Positions 52,550 to 60,714 of a DNA stretch of 64,000 bases are shown here, piece by piece (position 1 is the stretch's first letter; each line of letters begins with the position of its first letter). A program made the position numbers and the translations under genes. The DNA is from an uncultured Eubacteriales bacterium (GTDB lineage Bacteria; Bacillota; Clostridia; Christensenellales; CALVMC01). A model generated the notes under the pieces. It made no database searches. It worked only from the letters and a program-made list of their open reading frames with translations, and was not told the DNA's origin. Location: NCBI GenBank assembly GCA_949296455.1, contig CASFOZ010000001.1, positions 1 to 64,000 of the forward strand. Direction: 5' to 3'.

Positions 52550-53440
52550 ATGAGCAGAATAGGAATAGTAGGAAGCATAAACACCGACCTTGTAAGTTAT
52601 GTGGATAAAATGCCCGAAGCGGGCGAAACGGTAAGCGGAACGAGTTTTAAGATAACCAACGGCGGCAAAGGCGCAAATGTTGCGGTTGCCGCAGCACGGC
52701 TTAACGGCAGTTCGAAACTTTTCGGCTGCGTAGGCTGCGATATATTTTCTGAAAGCGCAATAAAAAATCTCGAAAAGGAAAATGTCGATATTACCTGCGT
52801 AGAAAAAATCAAAGACGAGTATTGCGGAACGGCACAGATTATAGTAACAAAAAAAACCAATTCCATAGTAGTGTGCGAAGGAGCGAACGCACGGCTGACT
52901 CCCGAAAAAATTTATTCTATGGAAGAAGAACTTGCAAAACTCGACATCATCGCAACACAGCTCGAAATACCGATAAAAAGCGCAGAAGCCGTTTCGGAAA
53001 TATGCAGAAAAAGAAATATAGCTTTTTTGTTCAATCCGTCTCCCGTTAAAAAGGTTCCCGAAAAAATTTATAAAAACGCCGATTATATTCTTGTAAACGA
53101 AATAGAAATACAGTATATGGAAGGATACGATAGTTCGAATCCTTTGAATATACTCGAAAAATATTCCGGAAGACTTATACTGACCAAAGGGAAAGAAGGC
53201 GTATATTTTTACGATAAAAAAATCAAACATATTCCCGCAATAGATTTAAAGCCCGTCGATACCACCGGCGCAGGCGATACATTTACCGGAGCGTTAATGG
53301 TCTCTCTTTCTAACGGAAAAAGTCTCGAAGAGAGTATCATTTTTGCTAACACCGCAGCAGGACTTAAAACTTTAAAGCAAGGTGCTCAGACGGGAATGCC
53401 CACTTTAAAAGAAGTCAATAGCTATTTCAGAAAATTGTAA
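52550..53440 (+). CDS. rbsK: Ribokinase
   Basis: A 296-residue PfkB-family sugar kinase. N-terminal IGIVGSINTDLVSYVDKMPEAGETV, substrate-binding NGGKGANVAVAAARLNG, and the catalytic DTTGAGDTFTGALMV with the Asp base. The motif set fits ribokinase. Paired head-to-head with the nucleoside hydrolase, suggesting nucleoside ribose salvage. A TATAAT-like -10 and an AAGAGG ribosome site precede it. Confidence 0.92.
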   Translation: MSRIGIVGSINTDLVSYVDKMPEAGETVSGTSFKITNGGKGANVAVAAARLNGSSKLFGCVGCDIFSESAIKNLEKENVDITCVEKIKDEYCGTAQIIVTKKTNSIVVCEGANARLTPEKIYSMEEELAKLDIIATQLEIPIKSAEAVSEICRKRNIAFLFNPSPVKKVPEKIYKNADYILVNEIEIQYMEGYDSSNPLNILEKYSGRLILTKGKEGVYFYDKKIKHIPAIDLKPVDTTGAGDTFTGALMVSLSNGKSLEESIIFANTAAGLKTLKQGAQTGMPTLKEVNSYFRKL

Positions 53441-53466
53441 TTAACTTCTTTAAATCGGAAAAATAT

Positions 53467-53634
53467 TTGACATTAATTTTAAGGTATGGTATTCTAACGC
53501 TATGAAAACATTAATCAACGGCAAAAATATTATAATCATACGAATTATAAGCGCAAAATAAGCGTAGTTTTTTGTTGTTGAATTATAACTAAGTAATATA
53601 CCCGCAAAGTTGTAATCAACAATGCGGGTTTTTT
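53467..53634 (+). promoter_or_regulatory. Leader with probable attenuator ahead of acyl-CoA synthetase gene
   Basis: Promoter TTGACA (53467-53472), 17 bp ending TATGG, TATTCT (53490-53495). The expected start falls at or beside an ATG at 53502 opening a 19-codon frame, MKTLINGKNIIIIRIISAK, with seven isoleucines. A terminator (53600-53629: stem ACCCGCA/TGCGGGT, inner stem GTTG/CAAC, then TTTTTT) ends about 20 bp before the gene. GTTGAATTATAAC (53577-53589) can pair with GTTGTAATCAAC (53609-53620) as a rival hairpin. TTATAAT (53530-53536) can pair with either copy of ATTATAA (53544-53550 or 53582-53588). This is the logic of attenuation. A small RNA ending at this terminator is the alternative. 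Confidence 0.55.
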
Positions 53635-53651
53635 AATAATAAGGAGGCAGT

Positions 53652-55907
53652 ATGTACAGCGATATCAAAAAAATAGCCGAAAGAATAAAGGCATTAAGGG
53701 AAATTTTCGGTTGTGATATTCAAACTATGGCAAAAATAACCGAAGTCAGCGTGGAAGATTACACCCTTGCCGAAATGGGCAAATGGGATTTTAACTTTTC
53801 GTTTTTGCAGAAGATTGCAAAACATTTCAATGTCGATATAATTTCGCTTATTTCGGGTAACAGCCCTAACCTTGACGATTACGAAATTACTGCAAAAGGC
53901 GAAGGAGTTCCGCTTGAAAGGCATAAGGGATTTAAATATCTTCATCTTGCCCCTCATATAAAAAACAAAGTAGCCCAACCTTTTATGGTAACGGCAAAAT
54001 TTTCCGAAGAAGAGCAATACAAGGAAATACCTACTTCCACTCACAACGACGAGGAATTCGATTATGTATTAAAAGGGAAACTGAAATTCAGAGTGGGCAA
54101 TACATATAAAGTACTTTCCGAAGGCGACTCGGCATACTACGACGCCACTATACCGCACGGAATGATTGCAACGGACGGAGAAGACTGTGAATTTCTTTCC
54201 GTAGTCATCAAAAAGCCCGTAAAAGAAAAGCAGGAAGTTCCGTATGAAGAAGTTAAACCGCAAGCCGACGAAAACAAGATATACAACCGATATGTTACCA
54301 CCCTCGAAGACGCAAACGGGCATTTGCTCGATATATCGTTCAATCCGCCGCAGAACTTTAACTTTGCTTACGATGTCGTAGACGCAGTAGCGTTGAAGGC
54401 GCCAAACAAAAGAGCCATGCTTTGGCTTTCGCATGACAAGAAAGAGCGTCTTTTTACCTTTAACGATATGAAGGTTCTTTCCGACAAGTGCGCAAATATG
54501 TTTGTGAAATCGGGAATAAAAAGAGGCGACAGAGTAATGCTCGTTCTTAAAAGGCATTATCAGTTCTGGATAGCAATACTTGCCCTTCATAAAATCGGAG
54601 CGATTGCGATACCTGCCACAAATCAGTTAGTAAAAAAAGATTTCGAATACCGCTTTGAAGCAGCGGGGGTAAGCGCTATCGTCTGCACTGCCGACGGCGA
54701 CACGGCAAAAGAATGCGAAGAAGCTTTTAAAAGCTGTCCTTTCGTAACAACACGCTTTATAGTCGGAAAAGACAGAGAAGGCTGGATAAACTTCGATAAA
54801 TATCTCGAAGAGTGCAGTGATAAATTCGAAAGAATGGTAACCGACAAAGACGACCTTATGTTAATGTATTTCACATCGGGAACTACGGGATATCCTAAGA
54901 TTGCCTCGCACAGTTACACTTATGCTTTGGGCCATCTTGTAACGGCAAAATACTGGCAGAATGTCGAACCTGACGGACTTCACTTTACAATATCCGATAC
55001 CGGTTGGGGAAAAGCGGTATGGGGAAAACTTTACGGTCAATGGCTTTGCGAAGCGGGAGTATTCACATATGATTTTGACAAATTCGACGCAGACGATATA
55101 CTTCCCTTGTTCGCAAAATATAATATAACCACTTTCTGCGCACCGCCCACAATGTACAGATTTTTCATTAAGAGCGATTTAAAAAAATACAATCTTTCTT
55201 CTTTGAAATACGCTTGCGTTGCGGGAGAAGCGTTGAATCCGGAAGTATACGACAAGTTCTACGAAGCAACGGGAATATCTCTTATGGAAGGATTCGGACA
55301 GACAGAAACCACCCTTACCGTTGCTAACCTTATAGGAACCAAACCGAAGCCCGGTTCAATGGGCAAGCCTAATCCGCAGTATAAAATAGATATACTTAAC
55401 AGCGACGGAACAAGCTGCAAAGTCGGCGAACAAGGCGAAATCGTTATAGCGACAGAAAACGGAGCGCCATACGGAATGTTCAAAGAATATTACCGCCATC
55501 CCGAACTTACTCAGGCGGCTTGGCATAACGGATATTACCATACGGGAGATATGGCGTGGAAAGACGAGGACGGATATTTCTGGTATGTCGGAAGAATAGA
55601 CGACCTTATAAAATCGTCCGGATACCGTATAGGACCTTTTGAAATAGAAAGTGTTATAATGGAACTTCCTTATGTTCTCGAATGTGCGATAACCGGCGTT
55701 CCCGACGAAACGAGAGGTCAAATTGTAAAAGCAACGATTGTTCTTACAAAGGGTACCGAAAAAAGCGACGAATTAAAAACCGAAATTCAGAATTACGTAA
55801 AACATCACACTGCGCCTTATAAATATCCGAGAGTCGTCGAATTTGTGGATTCGCTTCCTAAAACGATAAGCGGAAAAATAAGAAGAACACAGCTCAGAGA
55901 AGGATAA
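53652..55907 (+). CDS. HTH-cupin-acyl-CoA synthetase fusion
   Basis: A 751-residue three-part protein. Residues about 5-68 are an XRE-type helix-turn-helix and about 100-185 a cupin sensor domain (HNDEEFDYVLKGKLKFRVG, GDSAYYDATIPHGM). About 215-751 are an AMP-forming acyl-CoA synthetase: P-loop MYFTSGTTGYPK, EGFGQTETT, YHTGDMAWKDEDGY, and catalytic Lys in LPKTISGKIRR. The enzyme part resembles acetyl/medium-chain acyl-CoA synthetases. XRE-cupin proteins are normally separate regulators, so this may be an enzyme that controls its own or other genes in response to an acid or acyl-AMP. ATG behind AAGGAGG. Preceded by an attenuator-like leader. Confidence 0.9.
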   Translation: MYSDIKKIAERIKALREIFGCDIQTMAKITEVSVEDYTLAEMGKWDFNFSFLQKIAKHFNVDIISLISGNSPNLDDYEITAKGEGVPLERHKGFKYLHLAPHIKNKVAQPFMVTAKFSEEEQYKEIPTSTHNDEEFDYVLKGKLKFRVGNTYKVLSEGDSAYYDATIPHGMIATDGEDCEFLSVVIKKPVKEKQEVPYEEVKPQADENKIYNRYVTTLEDANGHLLDISFNPPQNFNFAYDVVDAVALKAPNKRAMLWLSHDKKERLFTFNDMKVLSDKCANMFVKSGIKRGDRVMLVLKRHYQFWIAILALHKIGAIAIPATNQLVKKDFEYRFEAAGVSAIVCTADGDTAKECEEAFKSCPFVTTRFIVGKDREGWINFDKYLEECSDKFERMVTDKDDLMLMYFTSGTTGYPKIASHSYTYALGHLVTAKYWQNVEPDGLHFTISDTGWGKAVWGKLYGQWLCEAGVFTYDFDKFDADDILPLFAKYNITTFCAPPTMYRFFIKSDLKKYNLSSLKYACVAGEALNPEVYDKFYEATGISLMEGFGQTETTLTVANLIGTKPKPGSMGKPNPQYKIDILNSDGTSCKVGEQGEIVIATENGAPYGMFKEYYRHPELTQAAWHNGYYHTGDMAWKDEDGYFWYVGRIDDLIKSSGYRIGPFEIESVIMELPYVLECAITGVPDETRGQIVKATIVLTKGTEKSDELKTEIQNYVKHHTAPYKYPRVVEFVDSLPKTISGKIRRTQLREG

Positions 55908-56032
55908 TAAACTTATTATAATCAAAGAGATATAACCTGCGTTACCTGTTCTGTTTATAAAAAGCCGCTTAGTTTAAAGGTTATAAAAATTATAGGCATA
56001 GCAGATTAAATACAATGTAAAAGTAAAATAAA

Positions 56033-56057
56033 AAGAACGGAAAGTCCGTTCTTTTTT
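56033..56057. terminator. Bidirectional terminator between acs and ROK genes
   Basis: Stem AAGAACGGA/TCCGTTCTT (56033-56041, 56045-56053) with 3-nt loop, A run before and T run after. It serves both convergent genes. Confidence 0.85.
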
Positions 56058-56073
56058 ATTATAGGAATTTAAA

Positions 56074-57018
56074 TTAATTTTCTATGAACTGAGCTGCCGC
56101 CCCGATAAAACCTGCGTCGTTTTTAAGACTGCTTATTTTTATTTCGACATCCGGCGCCTTACCGTATGCGAAAAGTTCATTCCTCATAAATTCTTTGAGC
56201 GGATTTAAGAGCTTATCGCCCTCTTTGGATATTCCGCCGCCGAGAAGAATTACCTGCGGTCTGAAAATATTGGCGTAATTTATCAGTCCCAATGCAAGAT
56301 AATAAATATATTTGTCTACGGCTTTTTTTGCGCTATCGTCCTTTTCGTAATATTCGAAAGGAGTTTTCCCCGTGATACGAAGCCCTTTCATTAAACTTGA
56401 AGGATTTTTTCTGACTTCTTCGACTGCGAAGGATATGAGAGCGTTTGTCGAAGCATATCTTTCAAAACAGCCTTTTCTTCCGCAGTTACACTTTCTGCCG
56501 CCTGCAACTATTACGCTGTGTCCGAGTTCTGCGCCCGCCCCTCCGTTACCGGTAATGAGTTTTCCGTCGCTGATTACTCCGCCGCCTACTCCCGTACCCA
56601 AAGTGATAAAAACAAGGTCTTTGTAGTTTTTGCCCGCACCGAACTTATATTCGCCTATGAGGGCAAGATTTGCGTCGTTGCCTATTTTAATCTCTTTATC
56701 GAAATTGAGTTTTTCTTTAAGTATTCGAGCTAAAGGGTAATTTTCCCATTTAAGGTTGGTAGCAAAAATTACAGTACCCGTTTCCTGATTGACGATACCG
56801 GGAACTCCTACCCCTAAACCGCAAATGTCTTTAAGAGTCAGTCCCGATTCCAGAACAAGCCCGTTTACTAAATCTATAATATTCTGCGTTACCTTTTCAG
56901 CCCCTGACTGCCTTTCGGAAGGCACTTCCTTAAATACTTTGATTTTGCCTTTTCCGTCGATTATTCCGCCTTTTATATAGGTTCCGCCAAGGTCGATTCC
57001 GATATAAAGTTTTTCCAT
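56074..57018 (-). CDS. glcK: ROK-family glucokinase
   Basis: A 314-residue sugar kinase. ATP-binding YIGIDLGGTYIKGGII, sugar-binding IGNDANLALIGEYKFGAG with the catalytic Asp, ROK signature VFITLGTGVGGGVI, and zinc site HSVIVAGGRKCNCGRKGCFERYAS. Glucokinase is most likely, but other hexoses are possible. Its ATG overlaps the stop of the upstream gene (TAATG), so the two are coupled. Confidence 0.9.
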   Translation of the reverse strand: MEKLYIGIDLGGTYIKGGIIDGKGKIKVFKEVPSERQSGAEKVTQNIIDLVNGLVLESGLTLKDICGLGVGVPGIVNQETGTVIFATNLKWENYPLARILKEKLNFDKEIKIGNDANLALIGEYKFGAGKNYKDLVFITLGTGVGGGVISDGKLITGNGGAGAELGHSVIVAGGRKCNCGRKGCFERYASTNALISFAVEEVRKNPSSLMKGLRITGKTPFEYYEKDDSAKKAVDKYIYYLALGLINYANIFRPQVILLGGGISKEGDKLLNPLKEFMRNELFAYGKAPDVEIKISSLKNDAGFIGAAAQFIEN

Positions 57019-58064
57019 TATCTGTTTCTGTAAAGATTGGCAAGATAATCTATCGCTTTGACGCAGTTCTGAGAAGTGAAACTGTCAATATAGGTTCTTC
57101 TTGCATTGTGTTTCATTGTGTTAACCTGCATTGCGGTATTTCTTACTATTTTATCGCCTAACTGATTTAAATTCATATCGAAAGCATTAATTCCCGCAAA
57201 GTTTTTCCTGAGCATAACTTCGAGGTCGCCCCTTACATTGTTAATCATGGCAACTCCGTTTCTTAAATACATAACGGCTTCGCTGTTGATACCTATAACG
57301 TTTTTCATAAGATTGAGCGCATAATACCATTTCGAGAAAACTATACTCAACGAATTTTCGTCGTTAAGGTCGCCGTAATCTCTGACTTCGATATGTGCGT
57401 CGTACAGTCTGTTGAAAAGTTCTTCCTTCTGAGCGCAATCGCCTATCGATTCGAATTTAACCTTTTTTGTTGCGTTCACCTGACTCAATATCGATACTAT
57501 CGAAAGAATATCGGTATTGTTGCCGAGAACCGTACCGCAAGGAACGGACCCGTCGGAAGTATTGACAAGGTCATTGAAAGGCACCGCTTGTTTTTCGCTG
57601 AAATAAAACATCGGTACGCATTTATCCTGTTCTTTACGGTTTATGTGATTGCGGTACTCTTCTACCGGAATGATTATATTTGCACAGTCTTTAAACGCAG
57701 AACATTTAGAAAGATTGATATCGGTATCGATATCGTTTACATCGATAAAACTAACGGCGCCGTTTTTTCTGCACCATCTGTTAGCGACTTCGCCGAGTTC
57801 TTCGGGAGGAAGAAAGGTATAAATATAATTGGGAGCGTATTCTTCTATACAATCTGCGACATTTTTAACATAATCGGAAATTACCTTTTCGATTTTAACT
57901 CCCTGTCTCATTGGAATATAGGAAAAGGTAGGAAGTTTTTCCTTGCTGTAATCTTCAAGGCAAACGGTTTTTACGACTGCTCCGATATTTCTGAAATATG
58001 AATCAACGCATATAGCACGATAGGTTTGTTCAAGTGTAATAATTAAAACTTTTTTGTTTTTCAT
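57018..58064 (-). CDS. Unrecognised 348-residue protein coupled to ROK kinase
   Basis: The N-terminus KVLIITLEQTYRAICVDSYFRNIGA and alternating strand/helix pattern suggest a Rossmann-like lobe. A passage near residue 260 (NVIGINSEAVMYLRNGVAMINNVRGDLEVML) looks like the sugar-binding end of a GT-B glycosyltransferase, but canonical motifs are missing and I cannot place it in a family. No signal peptide or membrane helix. It precedes the ROK kinase with a 1-base overlap, in a neighbourhood of glycan genes. A role in sugar transfer or nucleotide-sugar handling is a guess. Confidence 0.7.
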   Translation of the reverse strand: MKNKKVLIITLEQTYRAICVDSYFRNIGAVVKTVCLEDYSKEKLPTFSYIPMRQGVKIEKVISDYVKNVADCIEEYAPNYIYTFLPPEELGEVANRWCRKNGAVSFIDVNDIDTDINLSKCSAFKDCANIIIPVEEYRNHINRKEQDKCVPMFYFSEKQAVPFNDLVNTSDGSVPCGTVLGNNTDILSIVSILSQVNATKKVKFESIGDCAQKEELFNRLYDAHIEVRDYGDLNDENSLSIVFSKWYYALNLMKNVIGINSEAVMYLRNGVAMINNVRGDLEVMLRKNFAGINAFDMNLNQLGDKIVRNTAMQVNTMKHNARRTYIDSFTSQNCVKAIDYLANLYRNR

Positions 58065-58131
58065 AAATAATACCCCTTTGTTTTATAAAGACATATTACA
58101 ATAAAACTGCGATTTTTACAACTCATTTTAA

Positions 58132-59193
58132 TTATTTTCCCGATAAAGCTTTTTTAAAAAACAAAATGTTTTCCAAAGCGCTTTTGTCGTCGGGCTTGAA
58201 TTTCAAAGCCAAATCGTTATATTTTTTAGCGGTTTTGATATCTCCGATATTGTAATAACAAACGCATAACTGTATACTCGGGATATATCCGTAGCAATCC
58301 ATATTGCAAAAACCGCCTTTTTTTATATCGGGCGTTTTAATAAGCGCTTCTCGGTACCAGTATATTGCTGCGTCGTAATTTTTCTTTTCAAAGAAAATTC
58401 CCGCTATATCCACGCATATTTCGGCTCTCGGAAGGTCGTAATAAAAACTTGTAAAAAGGGTTTTCAAAGCTTTTTCTTCCCGTTTTAAAATTCTGTAACA
58501 TACAGAAAGATTTTTTACGGCTTCGATTTTATTTTCCACCCATCCGTCGCTTTCCAGAAATTTTTCGAATTCCTTTGCCGCCTGCTTATAATATTTATGG
58601 TAAAACAATTCTCTTGCGTAATAAAAACTTTGGCGGGGGTCGAGTTCTTTCCCTTCTTTAATCATTTTTTTGAAGATATTGAGATTTCTTTTTGAAACTT
58701 CGGTTCTGACTTTTTTATGGGTTACTTCTATATCGGTATAAACGCATTTTCCGCAAGGCACTATTACTTCGTGAACGGGACTTACCCATTTGGGGTTGTT
58801 TATTCTTTTGAAAATTCTTTCACGGTAATAAACGCTTTCGCCTTTCTCGCCCATACGGTACTTTAAAAAATACATATCGACGCCGCCGTTAAAACCTTGT
58901 TTCAGTTTAATGAGTTCCTCTCTGTCCCTTTCAAGAAGAACGTCGTCGGCATCGAGCCACATAATGTAATCCGAGGTCGCCTTCGAAAATGAAAAATTAC
59001 GGGCTTTGGAAAAATCGTCCGCCCATTCAAAATCGAAAACCTTATCGGTAAACTTAAAGGCAATTTCTTTCGTTTTGTCTAATGAACCTGTATCGACGAT
59101 TATAATTTCATCGAAAACTCCTTTTACCGAAGAAAGACATCTTTCAAGAGTTTCTTCTTCGTTTTTTACTATCATACAAAGACTTAGAGTCAT
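58132..59193 (-). CDS. Glycosyltransferase family 2 with TPR tail
   Basis: A 353-residue protein. The GT2 domain (about 1-210) has LSLCMIVKNEEETLERCLSS, IIIVDTGSLDKTKEIA and the metal-binding DYIMWLDADDVL. The tail is TPR-like helical repeats (about 215-345: AICVDIAGIFFEKKNYDAAIYWY, IGDIKTAKKYNDLALKFKP). Related proteins glycosylate peptides or lipids. Its start codon and ribosome site lie inside a perfect 15-bp hairpin. Confidence 0.88.
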   Translation of the reverse strand: MTLSLCMIVKNEEETLERCLSSVKGVFDEIIIVDTGSLDKTKEIAFKFTDKVFDFEWADDFSKARNFSFSKATSDYIMWLDADDVLLERDREELIKLKQGFNGGVDMYFLKYRMGEKGESVYYRERIFKRINNPKWVSPVHEVIVPCGKCVYTDIEVTHKKVRTEVSKRNLNIFKKMIKEGKELDPRQSFYYARELFYHKYYKQAAKEFEKFLESDGWVENKIEAVKNLSVCYRILKREEKALKTLFTSFYYDLPRAEICVDIAGIFFEKKNYDAAIYWYREALIKTPDIKKGGFCNMDCYGYIPSIQLCVCYYNIGDIKTAKKYNDLALKFKPDDKSALENILFFKKALSGK

Positions 59194-59222
59194 AGAATAT
59201 CACCTGTATATTCTATGACTCT
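59186..59222 (-). promoter_or_regulatory. Hairpin enclosing the GT2 start codon and RBS
   Basis: A perfect 15-bp inverted repeat (59186-59200 with 59208-59222) and 7-nt loop. In the mRNA (minus strand) the loop is ACAGGTG and carries the ribosome site. The ATG (59191-59193) lies in the 3' arm. Folding would hide the start codon, so translation control is plausible. A DNA-binding palindrome is the alternative. Confidence 0.6.
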
Positions 59223-59343
59223 TAAAACGGTTTCGTGTTAATTTATCAATCTTTTGATTACGGAAATTAAAACCCGAATTATAAATACCTTTTAACTTGT
59301 TGTTCCGTTATATGCGGTCTTTTTGACTAAGGAATATTTAAGT

Positions 59344-60600
59344 TTACTTTCCGGAAGGTATTCTTGCGATACCGGTGTTGTCGCACTTTCTGTCCCCTAA
59401 ACCGTCTATCGGATAATTTTTTACTTCATAACGGTAATCTTTTCCGAAATCTTCTATATGCTTATCTATGATTATATGAGTAGGCGCTTGGTCGACGTTT
59501 CCTAAAACTCTGTTGTTATAATCAAAAAATCTGTGCTCTTTCGGAAGTTGATTTACATTAATATAACTTTCGTTGTTTCCTGTATTTTCAACGGTATTTT
59601 TAATTGTATCTCTTACATAATCGACGCTCGGCGAAAGTACAAGCAAATCGTTAAACTCGGGCTTTGGAATAACTTCGAGATAATCTTTTTTCTCGTAGGT
59701 TCTCAAAAGCTGAGCTGCGGTATGAAGGTGCTGAATTTCCTTTTCGAAATTGGCTTCCCATATACTTTTTATTTTAGAATCCGTTTCGCTCTGATAACAC
59801 GAATAATAAAGATAAGCTTCGGTATATTCGTGCATAAGAAGATTTTCGAGAAAGGTTTTTTCGGTATCGGAAAGAGAACCGTATAAGGTAACATGTTCTT
59901 CTTCTATCAGTCCTATTTCTGAATATATTTTTCTTCCTAAATCGTTACCGTAAAACTGCGCAATATTCATATAATAATTCATAGTTTGCTGTTCTGCTGC
60001 GGTAATTATGGAAATGTTAAGTTTTGTAATCATATCGGCGTTATTGAAATCGACAAAATTTTTGACGTCGTCTGCGGGAAATCTGTGTTCTGCAACAGTA
60101 GGTCTTCCGGGCATAATTTCGGCAAGTTTTCCGATAAGTTTTTCGGCTTGTATTCCCTTATCGTATTCGAGTAGATTTGCGTATCTGTATAAATGGTCGA
60201 AATCTTCTAAAAGAGCAAAATCGAGTGCCGCTTTGACATATTCGTTCTTTTCTCTTTTTGCAAGAGTAGCGGTTAAATCCACCGCTAAATGCTCGTATCC
60301 TATCGTTGTTTCGAGGATACTTTCGTTTATGGGTTTTAAGCAGCTGAGTAATTTCTGTTGCTGCTGTTCGGTGCTTCTCAAAAGAGCGAGACTTCTTCTT
60401 AAATCGTTATTGTTGCATTGTCTGAAAAAGCGGTGGGAAAACCATATCGCCTCATACTCTGCACCGTTCATTAATATTATTCTGAGTTTTGTATAGGGGT
60501 CGACCTCTTCTTTTCTGTAAGGTTTCGGGTAAAGGTCGCAAAGACAAGATACAGTCTTTTCATAGGTTACGGGTTTGATTTCAAATGGATTAACCGTCAT
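59344..60600 (-). CDS. Ferritin-like diiron-type protein, uncharacterised
   Basis: A 418-residue helical protein. The central part carries a complete four-helix diiron ligand set: Glu203 (TAAEQQTMNYYM), Glu233..His236 (LIEEEHVTLY), Glu258 or Glu261 (LLMHEYTEAYLYY) and Glu288..His291 (FEKEIQHLH). A second, weaker set lies before it (TTIGYEHLA with Glu103, LLEDFDHLY with Glu132 and His136). The last 100 residues are a different, proline-bearing domain. I do not know the family. Oxygen or peroxide detoxification or iron handling is an inference from the fold. Confidence 0.75.
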   Translation of the reverse strand: MTVNPFEIKPVTYEKTVSCLCDLYPKPYRKEEVDPYTKLRIILMNGAEYEAIWFSHRFFRQCNNNDLRRSLALLRSTEQQQQKLLSCLKPINESILETTIGYEHLAVDLTATLAKREKNEYVKAALDFALLEDFDHLYRYANLLEYDKGIQAEKLIGKLAEIMPGRPTVAEHRFPADDVKNFVDFNNADMITKLNISIITAAEQQTMNYYMNIAQFYGNDLGRKIYSEIGLIEEEHVTLYGSLSDTEKTFLENLLMHEYTEAYLYYSCYQSETDSKIKSIWEANFEKEIQHLHTAAQLLRTYEKKDYLEVIPKPEFNDLLVLSPSVDYVRDTIKNTVENTGNNESYINVNQLPKEHRFFDYNNRVLGNVDQAPTHIIIDKHIEDFGKDYRYEVKNYPIDGLGDRKCDNTGIARIPSGK

Positions 60601-60680
60601 ATTATTTCTCCTTGAAAATTTATAAATTAATTTTTTCCCATTTACAAATTTTTATTCAGAAATAACGGTTCGTTAAATAA

Positions 60681-60706
60681 AAAAAAGACCTTTCGGTCTT
60701 TTTTAT
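60681..60706 (-). terminator. Terminator of the mfd-prsA unit
   Basis: A 10-bp stem AAAAAAGACC/GGTCTTTTTT (60681-60690, 60695-60704) with TTTC loop. It lies just after the lipoprotein stop on the minus strand, with T/A runs on both sides. Confidence 0.8.
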
Positions 60707-60714
60707 GTTTTTCA

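Noticed and set aside
52463-53230. Long open frame antisense to the ribokinase gene
   Set aside because: The plus-strand frame is a textbook ribokinase. The antisense product is rich in Phe/Tyr/Cys with no motif, as expected for a shadow of an AT-rich gene.
53502-53651. T-box riboswitch ahead of the acyl-CoA synthetase gene
   Set aside because: The conserved T-box sequence (AGGGTGGTACCGCG type) is absent, and the leader is too short for stem I plus antiterminator.
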